NCBI RefSeq assembly: GCF_910589745.1
Contig: NZ_OU342399.1
Location: forward strand, 682,001-746,000
Source of the DNA: Candidatus Arcticimaribacter forsetii
GTDB taxonomy: Bacteria > Bacteroidota > Bacteroidia > Flavobacteriales > Flavobacteriaceae
Direction: 5' to 3'
DNA length: 64,000 nucleotides
Part shown: positions 18,452 through 28,170 of the stretch, one piece after another
Position numbering within the stretch: the stretch's first letter is position 1
Layout: each line of letters starts with the position of its first letter
Translations under genes and position numbers: made by a program
Notes under the pieces: model-generated
The model's database searches: none
The model's input: the letters and a program-made list of their open reading frames with translations, nothing else
What the model was told of the DNA's origin: nothing

Positions 18452-21400
18452 TTAAAATTTTAATTTTAGTGATAATGAGTAAGAAGTTTGAGTAGGGTAA
18501 ACTCCGTAATCAACTGAGAAATACTGTTGCGTATCACTACTGTAGTTGGTTACTTCAGGATCCCATCCTTGGTAATCTGTAAATGTTAAAAGATTTCTTC
18601 CGATAAGGCTCAACTTAGCATCCTTGATGAACTTAGTTCTAGCAAGCATTTCTCTGTCGAAGTTATAGGAAACACTAACCTCTCTTAATTTAACAAACGA
18701 ACCATCTTCTACCCAAAACTTGTTAGCTCTGTTTACGTCATATAAAGACCCATAATAGTTTTGTGTCTTTTTCTCATTCTCTGGTTTCCCAGCCTGATCT
18801 ACGATTGCATTACGAGATGAAATAGTATTCCACTGCGCATTACGATTGTAGATGTCTCCTCCAGATTTCCAATCCCATAACATATAGAAATCTATATTTT
18901 TATATGAGAAGTTAGAAGTAATTCCAACTCTAAAATCAGCATTTTGATTTCCAATTTCCTCAAAAACAGCAACACCATCTTCATCAACTTTAGTGATAGC
19001 AGCTTCGTCAACAGTACCTACAAGTGCAGATTCAACAACAACACCATCAGCGTTAACTTCGTATTCACTAATTGTACGACCATCAGGAAGTTGTGCAGCC
19101 ATATCTGCTAGGTTATAAACAAAAGATCTACCCCACATCGTTCCAAATTCAATACCTTCTTTAAGTAAGAATAATGCATCAGAACCAACTTGTTGTTGTG
19201 GAGCGTTAAGAGCATTGATTTGGTTTGTAGTGCTAGCGTAGTTTACACCAACATCCCAACGCATGTTTTCAGTATTCAAAACGTTAGCTTTTATAGTTGC
19301 TTCAATAGTTGTTGCTTGAAGATCACCAACATTTTGCCATTGTCTGTTTTTTCCAGCATTTGCAGGAGAGAACAATCCAACAAGCATAAACTGATCAGAA
19401 GTTTCTGCATCAGAGTAAGCTGCTTCTAAAGTGAAACGATCAAGGAAACTTACGTTAAGTCCAATTTCTGTTTCAGCAGATAAAGATGGCTTTAAGTCTG
19501 GGTTACCTTTTAATCGGTTCGAGCTTAATGTTCCACCGCTTAGAGCAGTTTGCTCATATTGCCAGTTAAATCCAGGACGTTGACCCGAAGTACCGTACGC
19601 TACATTAACTTTCATTTCTTGTACTCCAGGGATCGTTATGTCCTCAGATATACGCCATGCAGCAGAAATACGAGAGTAGTTGTTCCATTTTTCGTTAACA
19701 CCGAATAAAGAAGAACCATCACGACGTACTAGAGCATCCATGATGTATTTTTCTTTGTAAGTAACACCTGCAATGAAGAACATGTTCTGTGCACGTACTA
19801 CAGTAACGTCAGAATTAGCAGTTACATCTTCACCATCAAAGTTGTCTAAAGAAGGAAGACCGGAGTAAAGGTAATCGTTACCACTAGCACTAAATTGTTC
19901 GTAAGAATTATCTTCCGCTAAGTAACTTAATTTTGCTTTTACGTCAAAGTCACCAAACTCTTGTCTGTAGTTAAGAGTAGCTTGAGCCTTTTGAGATAAT
20001 TGGTAGTAGTTGTTTTTGTACAAGCTACCTTTACTATATCCAAATCCTACAGGATCACCAGTTGTAATGTATGTACTGTAAGGATTGTGGCTACTATATC
20101 TGTAGTTATCACTTTCAAAAGAGTACTCTAATTCAGCAGTTAATACTGGTGAAATGTTGTAACGTAAGTTATAACCTCCTAAGAAACGAGATTGCTTAGC
20201 TAAACGATCAGGTGTAGCTAATTGATAAAGTGGGTTATCAATCTCACTTTCGTGTGGATCAGGATTATACCAGTAAGGCTGACCATCAGGATTGTCTAAC
20301 GTAAGATTAGCATCAGGACTTAAACGACTTACAGTTCTGTACCCTTCTGAACCAATACCTGGAGCGTAGTCTCTAATTTGAATGAATGCATTCGATGCAG
20401 AAAACGTTAGTTTTTCATTGATGTTGTAATCAATGTTTGCACGAATACTTGTTCTTTTATATCCTTCAGTTTCGTTTAGTACCCCTTCGTTAGTATAGTT
20501 TTCGAAAGAGAATAAAGTTGAAGTTTTCTCGTCACCAGAACTAACAGAAACGTAGTTCGTAGTGTTCATACCTTTTTTAAAGAATAAGCTTTGGAAGTCA
20601 TTATAAACTCCAAAAGGATTATCTGAGTAACCGTCAGCAGAAAGAGTTCTAGCTCCACCTACATATTGATCCCCTGCAGCAGCGTATACACTTTGGAAGT
20701 TCTCTGGGTAAATCATCCCAGCTAATTTCGTGTATTGCCCTTGATACTGTTGCCAGTCATCAGCTAACTCCCATGCGTGAGATTGGTTAGTTTTAATGAA
20801 GTTTGTGATTTCATTAAATCCAGTCTCAGTTCTGTATGTGATTTCAGTTTTACCAATCTTACCTCTTTTAGAAGTAATTACGATAACCCCGTTACCTGCA
20901 CGAGAACCATAAAGAGAAGAAGCAGATGCTCCTTTAACGATCTCAAAAGATGCAATGTCATCAACGTTGATGTCACCAAGACCACCTTCTACAAATACAC
21001 CGTCAAGAATAACTAAAGGCTCTTGAGATCCATAGAAGTTAGTAGCACCTCTCAATACGATAGTTGCTCCAGCTCCAGGACGTCCAAGATTAGTAATTGT
21101 AACCCCAGCTACTTTCCCCATTAAAGCTCCAGATGCAGAACTAGCAGGTACTGCTTCAATATCATCCGCATTTACAGAAGCTACTGTTACAGAAAGTTTC
21201 TTTCTAGAAGTTGCATCTGCAACCCCAGAAACAATAACCTCATCTAGTTCATTGTCAGCTTCAAGTGAAACACTGATAGAATCTGATGACCCTACTGTTT
21301 GAGATGAAGTTTGATAGCCCATGAAGCTGATCTCAAGTACAGCTCCTTCTGAAACTTCGATAGAGTAGTTTCCATCAAAATCAGTACTGACACCATTAGT

Positions 21401-21538
21401 GGTACCTTGCTCTACAACAGATGCACCAGGAAGTGGAAGACCACTGTCATCTGTTACAACACCTGTTACTGTTTTTTGCGCCAATGCACTGAATGCTACA
21501 AGCATCATTGCAGACGTTAATAGTAATAGTTTTTTCAT
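18452..21538 (-). CDS. SusC/RagA-family TonB-linked outer-membrane transporter
   Basis: This outer-membrane pore imports ligands captured by SusD, powered by TonB. I start it at the ATG at 21538 (MKKLLLLTSAMMLVAF, signal cleavage at LAQ); the longer frame up to 21595 adds a leader with no merit. Domains in order are the signal peptide, a carboxypeptidase-regulatory-like domain (VTGVVTDDSGLPLPGASV), a TonB-box-like DEVIVSG, a plug with SASSLYGSRAGNGVIVIT, and a large barrel ending in LSLKLKF. The length of 1028 residues is typical. It precedes susD by three bases. No TAnnTTTG box is visible upstream, so regulation may use another sigma factor or an activator. Confidence 0.95.
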   Translation of the reverse strand: MKKLLLLTSAMMLVAFSALAQKTVTGVVTDDSGLPLPGASVVEQGTTNGVSTDFDGNYSIEVSEGAVLEISFMGYQTSSQTVGSSDSISVSLEADNELDEVIVSGVADATSRKKLSVTVASVNADDIEAVPASSASGALMGKVAGVTITNLGRPGAGATIVLRGATNFYGSQEPLVILDGVFVEGGLGDINVDDIASFEIVKGASASSLYGSRAGNGVIVITSKRGKIGKTEITYRTETGFNEITNFIKTNQSHAWELADDWQQYQGQYTKLAGMIYPENFQSVYAAAGDQYVGGARTLSADGYSDNPFGVYNDFQSLFFKKGMNTTNYVSVSSGDEKTSTLFSFENYTNEGVLNETEGYKRTSIRANIDYNINEKLTFSASNAFIQIRDYAPGIGSEGYRTVSRLSPDANLTLDNPDGQPYWYNPDPHESEIDNPLYQLATPDRLAKQSRFLGGYNLRYNISPVLTAELEYSFESDNYRYSSHNPYSTYITTGDPVGFGYSKGSLYKNNYYQLSQKAQATLNYRQEFGDFDVKAKLSYLAEDNSYEQFSASGNDYLYSGLPSLDNFDGEDVTANSDVTVVRAQNMFFIAGVTYKEKYIMDALVRRDGSSLFGVNEKWNNYSRISAAWRISEDITIPGVQEMKVNVAYGTSGQRPGFNWQYEQTALSGGTLSSNRLKGNPDLKPSLSAETEIGLNVSFLDRFTLEAAYSDAETSDQFMLVGLFSPANAGKNRQWQNVGDLQATTIEATIKANVLNTENMRWDVGVNYASTTNQINALNAPQQQVGSDALFLLKEGIEFGTMWGRSFVYNLADMAAQLPDGRTISEYEVNADGVVVESALVGTVDEAAITKVDEDGVAVFEEIGNQNADFRVGITSNFSYKNIDFYMLWDWKSGGDIYNRNAQWNTISSRNAIVDQAGKPENEKKTQNYYGSLYDVNRANKFWVEDGSFVKLREVSVSYNFDREMLARTKFIKDAKLSLIGRNLLTFTDYQGWDPEVTNYSSDTQQYFSVDYGVYPTQTSYSLSLKLKF

Positions 21539-21877
21539 ATTAATATATATAGTTAATAATTTGTTAACGAAAATATGAAATATTAAGAATACCACCTAAT
21601 TGTTTCACTTTAAATTTAAATTATTAAACAAAACCCTTGTTATTGTTGAGTTTAGATAAATTTTGGATCTGTATTATTGCCCAATTTTAAGGGTATTTTG
21701 GTCTTATTTAACCATATTTTATTACTCGTAAACTTCTAATTTTATCAAAATTTTAACATTTTTTAAATTATTAATTTTTGTTTAGAAATGATTTTGAATA
21801 ATTGTAAATTAATTGAATACTTTAAATGTGGTTCCTATTAAGTTCGATTATCTTTGTAAAAGATTTCATGTTATTCT
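21539..21877. other. Intergenic region between divergent susC and pabB
   Basis: This 339-base AT-rich stretch holds the leader of susC on the minus strand and the pabB promoter on the plus strand (21849-21856). I see no open frame with coding character, no tRNA-like fold and no riboswitch-like structure. There is no exact -7 box for susC. Confidence 0.7.
21849..21856 (+). promoter_or_regulatory. Promoter -7 box for pabB-pabC (TATCTTTG)
   Basis: An exact TAnnTTTG match 21 bases before the pabB ATG; no good TTG at the -33 position. Confidence 0.65.
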
Positions 21878-22849
21878 ATGACTACAATAGACTTCATTAA
21901 TAGGGTAAATTATTTTTCTTCTTCAAATCAACCCTTTTTCTTTTTGATTGATTTTGAAAAGAAAAAACCTGTGGTTTTTTCTTTGGAGGAAGCTAAAGAA
22001 CAAGGAGTTTTATTCGCTATTAAAGATACATCTAATGTTAATCAAGAAGCGGTGGATGAATGTAACCTGAATTTAAATCTTAAAAAACCCAAAGCTGCAC
22101 GGTACGAAAAAGCATTTAAAAAAGTTCAGGAGCATCTTTTTAGAGGAGACAGTTACCTTGTTAACTTAACTTTTCCCACAGAAGTTGATTTTGACGGAAA
22201 TTTAAAAGATCTTTTCTACCAATCGATCAGTCCTTATAAATTACTATACAAAGACGATTTCGTTAGTTACTCCCCCGAGTGTTTTGTTAAAATAATTGAT
22301 GGTAAAATTTTTTCTTACCCAATGAAAGGAACAATTTCCTCTTCAGTTATAAATGCTCAAGAAAAAGTATTGAGCAATCCAAAGGAAATCGCTGAACACG
22401 CTACAATTGTCGATCTAATAAGAAACGACTTGTCTACTTATGCTAAAGAAGTTCGTGTGAATCGCTTTCGTTATATAGATCAGATACAAACCGAAGATGA
22501 AACCCTGCTTCAAGTTAGTTCAGAAATTGAAGGCGTTCTTAAGTCCGATTGGAAGAATAATCTGGGGAGCCTTTTGTGGGACATGCTCCCGGCAGGTTCT
22601 ATTTCTGGAGCTCCTAAAAAAAAGACCTTGGAAATTATTAAATCTGTTGAAGATGGCGAACGAGGTTATTATACCGGTATTTATGGTTTCTTTGACGGTA
22701 CCAATCTGGACAGCGCTGTAGCCATTCGGTTTTTAGAGAAAAAAGACGACTCTTTTTTTTACAGGAGTGGAGGAGGAATTACAGCTCAAAGCAATTGTAA
22801 GGAAGAGTTTCAAGAACTTTTAGATAAAATATATGTACCCACTGTTTGA
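21878..22849 (+). CDS. pabB: Aminodeoxychorismate synthase component I
   Basis: PabB converts chorismate and ammonia to 4-amino-4-deoxychorismate in folate synthesis. The 323 residues cover the chorismate-binding domain. Visible motifs are YPMKGT with Lys150, the lysine that separates aminodeoxychorismate synthase from anthranilate synthase, then EHATIVDLIRNDL, and LPAGSISGAPKKKTLEII. It is shorter than the proteobacterial protein because the N-terminal part is reduced. It overlaps pabC by 17 bases, so the two consecutive steps are translationally coupled. The glutamine amidotransferase partner (pabA) is not in the window. Confidence 0.94.
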   Translation: MTTIDFINRVNYFSSSNQPFFFLIDFEKKKPVVFSLEEAKEQGVLFAIKDTSNVNQEAVDECNLNLNLKKPKAARYEKAFKKVQEHLFRGDSYLVNLTFPTEVDFDGNLKDLFYQSISPYKLLYKDDFVSYSPECFVKIIDGKIFSYPMKGTISSSVINAQEKVLSNPKEIAEHATIVDLIRNDLSTYAKEVRVNRFRYIDQIQTEDETLLQVSSEIEGVLKSDWKNNLGSLLWDMLPAGSISGAPKKKTLEIIKSVEDGERGYYTGIYGFFDGTNLDSAVAIRFLEKKDDSFFYRSGGGITAQSNCKEEFQELLDKIYVPTV

Positions 22850-23423
22850 GTCTATTCGAGTTGAAGGAGGTAACGTTCATTTGCTCCAATACCATCAAAA
22901 ACGCTTAGAGCGTTCCTATCTTTATATGTTTAAGAAAAAGTGTGCTTGGCAGTTAAACTCCATGATTCCAGAATTGCCTAAAGAAAGATCATATAAATTA
23001 CGCTTCTTATATAATAAAGACCGGTTTACTTTTGAATTACTTCCTTATACCTCAAGAAAGATAGAATGTTTAAAACTAATAGAAATCGATTCTTATTCTT
23101 ACGATCATAAGTTTACCGACCGATCGGGTCTTGATAACGCCTATAAACTTCGAGGGGACTGTGATGACGTTTTGCTAACCAAAAACGGGTTTTTAACCGA
23201 TACTTCTTATTGTAATATTTTATTATTTGACGGAACTAAGTGGGTTACTCCAGAAAAGCCTCTTTTTGAAGGGGTTCAAAGGGAGTTTTTAATTGACCAA
23301 CAACGAGTAATACCCATGCAGATTCATGTTAATGACCTTTCAGATTTTATTTCTTTCCAGCTGGTCAACGCGCTGAATCCGTTTGAAGAAAACCAATTTG
23401 AAGCTGTTGGGGGGATTGTATAA
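22833..23423 (+). CDS. pabC: Aminotransferase class IV, likely 4-amino-4-deoxychorismate lyase
   Basis: This PLP enzyme would release pyruvate from aminodeoxychorismate to give p-aminobenzoate. The 196-residue protein is compact; fold-type IV lyases are often about 270. The likely PLP lysine is Lys93 in DHKFTDRSGLDNA. The GFLTDTSYCNI motif matches the family's GxLTExSxxNI but with Asp123 in place of the usual Glu. The start overlaps pabB by 17 bases, which supports the pathway role. A terminator follows at once. A broader class IV aminotransferase role cannot be excluded from sequence alone. Confidence 0.88.
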   Translation: MYPLFESIRVEGGNVHLLQYHQKRLERSYLYMFKKKCAWQLNSMIPELPKERSYKLRFLYNKDRFTFELLPYTSRKIECLKLIEIDSYSYDHKFTDRSGLDNAYKLRGDCDDVLLTKNGFLTDTSYCNILLFDGTKWVTPEKPLFEGVQREFLIDQQRVIPMQIHVNDLSDFISFQLVNALNPFEENQFEAVGGIV

Positions 23424-23455
23424 AAAAACCACCCTTTATGGGTGGTTTTATAAAA
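23422..23455. terminator. Bidirectional terminator after pabC
   Basis: AAACCACCC and GGGTGGTTT form a 9-bp stem with a five-base loop, flanked by A- and T-runs. It closes pabC on the plus strand and would also have closed the decayed SusC locus on the minus strand. Confidence 0.9.
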
Positions 23456-23522
23456 TTTAGTTGGTAACTGGTTTAGTTTACATCCCAAAATATTTTTGTA
23501 GTTTGTAAATCTCCACCAATTG

Positions 23523-23536
23523 AGCTGCTAGCAGCT
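23523..23536. repeat. Perfect 14-bp palindrome at the end of the SusC remnant
   Basis: AGCTGCTAGCAGCT reads the same on both strands. It contains the in-frame TAG that ends the truncated SusC frame and marks the point where homology to the family stops. Confidence 0.9.
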
Positions 23537-24358
23537 ATCAGCAGAACCTACCATAACAGATGAAGATATTGATATTCCCGAACCTTTTGTTCCTTTACGT
23601 CCTTTTTTAGTTGTAATAATTATAGCTCCGTTTGAAGCTCTTGATCCGTATAATGCTGTTGCAGCTCCACCTTTTAAAACAGACATAGTCGCAATATCGT
23701 CAGGATTAATGTCAGATGCAGCATTTCCGTAATCATATCCACCTCTTCCTTTAGTTTGATTATTCGTATTCCCAGTAGAATTTATTAAGCGTGTGCCATC
23801 AATTATTATAAGAGCTTGGTTATTTCCAGTAACAGATGAAGATCCACGTATAATTATGTTTGTACTTCCTCCTAGAGTTCCTGAAGATTTAATATCTAAC
23901 CCTGCAACTTCTCCAGATAATGCATCAAAGATGTTAGTTGCTTTCACATCTGAGATATCACTTCCACCAGCTGTTTGGGTTGCATATCCAAGACTTTTTT
24001 TGGTTCTTGTTATGCCCAATGCAGTAGTTACAACAACTTCATCTAACTCATTATCAGTTACAAGTGTTACCCTGTAACTATCTTGGCTTCCAATTACGAT
24101 GCGTTGGTCAGAATAACCAATATAGCTAACTATAAGCACATCCCCTAGAGAAGCTTCAATACTATAATTTCCGTCAAAATCGGAGGTAGACCCCCGGGTT
24201 GTTCCGTCTACTAAAATGGTAGCCCCTGGAAGAGGCCCTCCAAGATCATCGAGTACCGTTCCCGATACAGTCTTTTGTTGCGCATTCCCTACGGAAAACG
24301 TAAACATCCCAATAAGGGATAAAAAGAAATAAAGTTTCTGATTTAATTTGATTTTAAT
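23528..24358 (-). pseudogene. Truncated SusC/RagA-family remnant
   Basis: The frame codes only for the front of a SusC protein: signal peptide, carboxypeptidase-regulatory-like domain (VSGTVLDDLGGPLPGATI), TonB-box-like DEVVVTTALG and plug (GGAATALYGSRASNGAIIITT). It stops after VMVGSADSC, so the whole roughly 700-residue barrel is missing. The first ATG (24307) lies inside the signal peptide. Codons upstream read IKIKLNQKLYFFLSLIG, a normal signal start, but with ATT where ATG is expected, so the start seems lost as well. No SusD partner follows. It is very unlikely to make a working transporter. An assembly error is the main alternative. Confidence 0.85.
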
Positions 24359-24694
24359 TTGTTGTGAAAAGTCACAATATTATGTTAAAACCAAACTAAT
24401 AACCTGTCTAAATTATTCGTATATCCTATGATTTTCAGTTTTTAAGGGTCATTTTAAGCATTAATTATTCATTATATTAATTATTGAGTTTTTATACTTT
24501 TTAAAAGTTAATTTTTCCATAAAAAGAGCAGCTATTTTAATGAAAAGAGAGGTAGTGTATACGGATTGTTTTTCTTGGAATTTAAATCCAATTTTTTTGT
24601 GAGAGATAAGGAATAAGTTTCCCTTTATTTAATTCAAGTTTTTTCTAATTGTTAATAAAAAAATCCTAAACCTTTATTTTTTAGGTTAAATCAG

Positions 24695-24725
24695 TTTGAA
24701 TCCTAAAAAAAGATTCTTACATTTG
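24695..24725 (+). promoter_or_regulatory. Full promoter of the ribosomal super-operon (TTTG-N19-TACATTTG)
   Basis: TTTG at 24695-24698, a spacer of exactly 19 bases and TACATTTG at 24718-24725 match the consensus of the Bacteroidota primary sigma factor. Transcription should start near 24730, about 30 bases before the rpsL ATG. Confidence 0.85.
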
Positions 24726-24728
24726 CAG

Positions 24729-24742
24729 CCCTTTAAAAAGGG
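24729..24742 (+). repeat. Small hairpin at the expected 5' end of the rpsL mRNA
   Basis: CCCTT and AAGGG pair around a short A/T loop, starting at or next to the predicted transcription start. It has no T-run, so it is not a terminator. It may protect the mRNA end. Confidence 0.5.
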
Positions 24743-24760
24743 AATAATATAAAAATATAT

Positions 24761-25135
24761 ATGCCAACTATTGCACAATTAGTACGAAAAGGAAGAGTCA
24801 CCATTACCAAGAAGAGTAAATCGGCTGCTTTGGATTCGTGTCCACAAAGAAGAGGAGTATGCACTCGTGTTTACACTACGACTCCTAAAAAACCAAATTC
24901 AGCAATGCGTAAAGTAGCACGTGTTCGTTTGACCAATGGTAAAGAAGTCAATGCATACATCCCTGGAGAAGGACATAACCTCCAAGAGCACTCGATAGTA
25001 TTGGTACGTGGCGGAAGAGTTAAAGATTTACCAGGTGTTCGTTATCACATCGTAAGAGGAGCATTGGATACAGCCGGAGTAGAAGGCCGTCTTCAAAGAA
25101 GATCTAAATACGGAGCAAAACGACCAAAGAAGTAA
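24761..25135 (+). CDS. rpsL: 30S ribosomal protein S12
   Basis: S12 sits in the decoding centre of the small subunit. The 124 residues carry the conserved loop [19 protein letters not shown] and [20 protein letters not shown], the two sites where streptomycin-resistance changes occur in other bacteria; both look wild type here. It is the first gene of the long ribosomal operon, directly behind its promoter. Confidence 0.99.
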   Translation: MPTIAQLVRKGRVTITKKSKSAALDSCPQRRGVCTRVYTTTPKKPNSAMRKVARVRLTNGKEVNAYIPGEGHNLQEHSIVLVRGGRVKDLPGVRYHIVRGALDTAGVEGRLQRRSKYGAKRPKK

Positions 25136-25163
25136 AAAAACATCAACTCTTTAAGCATCAATT

Positions 25164-25640
25164 ATGAGAAAAAGACAAGCAAAAAAACGTCCATTACTAC
25201 CGGATCCAAAATTTAATGACCAATTGGTTACGCGTTTTGTGAACATGATCATGTGGGACGGAAAAAAATCAGTTGCTTTCCGAATTTTTTACGACGCTAT
25301 GGCGATCGTAGAGGAACGTAACCAAGACGAAGAAAAAACCCCATTAGAAATATGGAAAGAAGCACTTTCCAATGTGATGCCTCACGTAGAAGTACGTAGC
25401 CGTCGTGTTGGTGGAGCAACCTTCCAAATTCCAATGCAAATTCGTCCAGACCGAAAGGTATCACTTGCAATGAAATGGATGATTTCTTACGCTCGTAAGC
25501 GTAACGAAAAAACTATGGCTTTGCGTTTAGCGAATGAGGTACTTGCAGCTTCTAAAGAAGAAGGTGCTGCTGTTAAGAAGCGTTTAGATACGCACAAGAT
25601 GGCAGAAGCAAACAAAGCCTTTTCACATTTTAGATTCTAA
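25164..25640 (+). CDS. rpsG: 30S ribosomal protein S7
   Basis: S7 nucleates assembly of the 30S head by binding 16S rRNA. The 158-residue protein contains MRKRQAKKRPLLPDPKF at the start and the conserved VRSRRVGGATFQIPMQI segment. It lies between rpsL and fusA, the standard str-operon order. Confidence 0.99.
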   Translation: MRKRQAKKRPLLPDPKFNDQLVTRFVNMIMWDGKKSVAFRIFYDAMAIVEERNQDEEKTPLEIWKEALSNVMPHVEVRSRRVGGATFQIPMQIRPDRKVSLAMKWMISYARKRNEKTMALRLANEVLAASKEEGAAVKKRLDTHKMAEANKAFSHFRF

Positions 25641-25670
25641 ACGTAAACAACAACTACTGATACATTTATC

Positions 25671-27797
25671 ATGGCAAGAGATTTAAAATTTACAAGAAAT
25701 ATTGGGATTGCTGCTCACATTGACGCAGGAAAGACCACGACTACAGAACGTGTATTATTTTACACAGGTGTAAGTCATAAAATTGGAGAAGTGCACGATG
25801 GTGCAGCTACTATGGACTGGATGGAGCAAGAGCAAGAGCGTGGTATTACCATTACCTCTGCTGCTACAACTTGTACATGGAACTTCCCTACGGAACAAGG
25901 TAAGTCCTTAAACGATACAAAACCATACCACTTTAATATTATTGATACTCCCGGCCACGTTGATTTTACCGTGGAGGTTAACCGTTCTCTTCGTGTACTC
26001 GATGGGTTGGTTTTCTTGTTTTCAGCAGTTGATGGTGTTGAGCCACAATCTGAAACAAACTGGAGATTAGCAGATAACTACAAAGTGCCTCGTATTGGAT
26101 TCGTAAACAAAATGGACCGTCAAGGTTCAAATTTCCTTGGTGTTTGTACCCAAGTAAAAGAAATGTTGAAGTCTAACGCAGTGCCAATTGTACTTAACAT
26201 TGGTGACGAAGAAGACTTCAGAGGTATTGTTGACCTAGTTAAAAACCGTGCAATTGTTTGGCACGATGATAACTTTGGTTCTACGTTTGACGTAGTGGAG
26301 ATTCCAGACGATATGAAAGAAGAGGCAAGAAAATACCGAGCACTTCTTATTGAAGAAGTTGCTGGTTATGACGAGAACCTTCTTGAAAAATTCATGGAAG
26401 ATGAAGATTCAATTACTGAAGACGAAGTGCACGCAGCATTGAGAGCAGCAGTAATGGATATGTCTATTATTCCTATGGTTTGTGGATCTGCCTTTAAAAA
26501 CAAAGGAGTTCAATTTTTATTAGACTCTGTATGTCGCTATTTACCTTCACCAGAAGATAAAGAAGGGATTACAGGTACTGATCCATCAACTGGAGTTGAA
26601 ATTATAAGAAAACCATCTGTAAGCGAACCGTTTGCAGCACTAGCATTTAAGATTGCTACAGATCCTTTCGTAGGACGTTTAGCTTTCTTCCGTGCATACT
26701 CTGGTCGTTTAGATGCAGGTTCTTATGTATTGAACAACCGTTCCGGTAAAAAAGAACGTATTTCACGTATTTACCAGATGCACTCAAATAAACAAAACTC
26801 TATCGATTATATCGAAGCAGGAGATATTGGAGCAGCAGTTGGATTTAAATCCATCAAAACTGGAGATACTTTATCAGCAGAAAAGAGCCCAATTATTTTG
26901 GAATCTATGGACTTTCCAGATCCAGTAATCGGTATTGCTGTTGAACCAAAAACAAAAGCAGATGTAGATAAGTTAGGTATGGCTCTAGGAAAGCTAGCCG
27001 AAGAAGATCCTACCTTCCAAGTAAAAACAGATGAGGCTTCTGGCCAAACTATTATTTCTGGAATGGGAGAGCTTCACTTAGATATTATCGTGGACCGTTT
27101 AAGAAGAGAATTTAAAGTAGAGGTTAACCAAGGTCAGCCACAAGTAGAATACAAAGAAGCACTTACTGCTTCAGCAGAACACCGTGAGGTTTATAAGAAG
27201 CAATCTGGTGGACGTGGTAAATTCGCAGATATTGTATTTACAATTGAGCCTGCAGAAGAAGGTAAAACTGGACTTGAATTTATCAACTTAATCAAAGGGG
27301 GTAACGTTCCCAAAGAATATGTACCAGCAGTTGAAAAAGGATTTAAAGATTCCATGTTAAATGGACCTTTAGCTGGATTCGAAGTTGATGCAATGAAAAT
27401 TACTTTAAAGGATGGATCATTCCACCCAGTGGATTCAGATTCACTATCCTTTGAATTAGCAGCTAAAATGGGCTTTAAAGCTTCAGCAAAAGCAGCGAAA
27501 GCTGTAATAATGGAGCCGATCATGAAAGTTGAAGTATTGACTCCTGAAGAAAACATGGGAGATATTGTAGGAGACCTTAACAAACGTCGTGGACAAGTAA
27601 ATGCCATGGATGATCGTGCAGGTTCTAAAGTTGTAAAAGCTTTAGTGCCACTTTCAGAAATGTTCGGTTATGTAACCTCATTAAGAACACTTTCATCAGG
27701 TAGAGCAACTTCTACTATGGAATTTTCACATTACGAAGCAACTCCAGCTAACATCTCGCAAGAGGTAATTGCAGAGGTTAACGGTCAAAAATCTTAA
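25671..27797 (+). CDS. fusA: Elongation factor G
   Basis: EF-G is the GTPase that drives ribosomal translocation. The 708 residues contain the G-domain motifs [12 protein letters not shown] (P-loop), the switch-II region DTPGHVDFT and NKMD, followed by domains II-V with [14 protein letters not shown] and the C-terminal EFSHYEATP. It runs directly into rpsJ, 12 bases on. No tuf gene follows, unlike the enterobacterial str operon. Confidence 0.99.
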   Translation: MARDLKFTRNIGIAAHIDAGKTTTTERVLFYTGVSHKIGEVHDGAATMDWMEQEQERGITITSAATTCTWNFPTEQGKSLNDTKPYHFNIIDTPGHVDFTVEVNRSLRVLDGLVFLFSAVDGVEPQSETNWRLADNYKVPRIGFVNKMDRQGSNFLGVCTQVKEMLKSNAVPIVLNIGDEEDFRGIVDLVKNRAIVWHDDNFGSTFDVVEIPDDMKEEARKYRALLIEEVAGYDENLLEKFMEDEDSITEDEVHAALRAAVMDMSIIPMVCGSAFKNKGVQFLLDSVCRYLPSPEDKEGITGTDPSTGVEIIRKPSVSEPFAALAFKIATDPFVGRLAFFRAYSGRLDAGSYVLNNRSGKKERISRIYQMHSNKQNSIDYIEAGDIGAAVGFKSIKTGDTLSAEKSPIILESMDFPDPVIGIAVEPKTKADVDKLGMALGKLAEEDPTFQVKTDEASGQTIISGMGELHLDIIVDRLRREFKVEVNQGQPQVEYKEALTASAEHREVYKKQSGGRGKFADIVFTIEPAEEGKTGLEFINLIKGGNVPKEYVPAVEKGFKDSMLNGPLAGFEVDAMKITLKDGSFHPVDSDSLSFELAAKMGFKASAKAAKAVIMEPIMKVEVLTPEENMGDIVGDLNKRRGQVNAMDDRAGSKVVKALVPLSEMFGYVTSLRTLSSGRATSTMEFSHYEATPANISQEVIAEVNGQKS

Positions 27798-27809
27798 ATC
27801 ATTAGTACG

Positions 27810-28115
27810 ATGAGTCAAAAAATTAGAATTAAATTAAAATCTTACGATTACAACTTAGTAGACAAATCTGCTGATAAAATTGTAAAAACAGTAAAAACTA
27901 CAGGTGCTGTAGTAACGGGTCCTATTCCATTACCAACACACAAAAAAATCTTTACTGTATTACGTTCACCTCACGTTAATAAGAAGTCAAGAGAGCAATT
28001 TCAATTGTGTTCTTACAAGCGTTTATTGGACATCTACAGTTCGTCTTCTAAAACAATTGATGCTTTAATGAAGCTTGAATTGCCAAGTGGAGTAGAAGTA
28101 GAGATCAAAGTTTAA
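27810..28115 (+). CDS. rpsJ: 30S ribosomal protein S10
   Basis: The 101-residue protein contains the conserved [10 protein letters not shown] and [12 protein letters not shown] segments. It opens the S10-type gene block and follows fusA by 12 bases, so the str and S10 blocks form one unit. A 55-base AT-rich gap follows. Confidence 0.98.
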   Translation: MSQKIRIKLKSYDYNLVDKSADKIVKTVKTTGAVVTGPIPLPTHKKIFTVLRSPHVNKKSREQFQLCSYKRLLDIYSSSSKTIDALMKLELPSGVEVEIKV

Positions 28116-28170
28116 GTACAAGTAATTACTACGAGTAAAAAATAAATAATTAATTAATTAAATAATCAAT

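Larger units (their letters stand above)
24359..24760. other. Intergenic region before the ribosomal super-operon
   Basis: About 400 AT-rich bases lie between the SusC remnant and rpsL. The right end holds the complete rpsL promoter and a leader hairpin. The remaining part shows no coding frame, RNA gene or repeat that I can recognise. Confidence 0.7.

Noticed and set aside
21539-21595. N-terminal extension of SusC (start at 21595)
   Set aside because: The ATG at 21538 opens a perfect signal peptide; the extra 19 residues precede it with no function.
24729-24742. CCCTT/AAGGG hairpin as a terminator
   Set aside because: No T-run follows, and it lies just after the rpsL promoter, inside the leader.
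27191-27607. 138-codon open frame antisense to fusA
   Set aside because: It lies wholly inside EF-G with no promoter, domain or signal; a shadow of the real gene.
28147-28160. TTAATTAATTAA repeat before rplC as an operator
   Set aside because: In this AT-rich background such a run is easily expected by chance, and no second copy or conserved context is visible.
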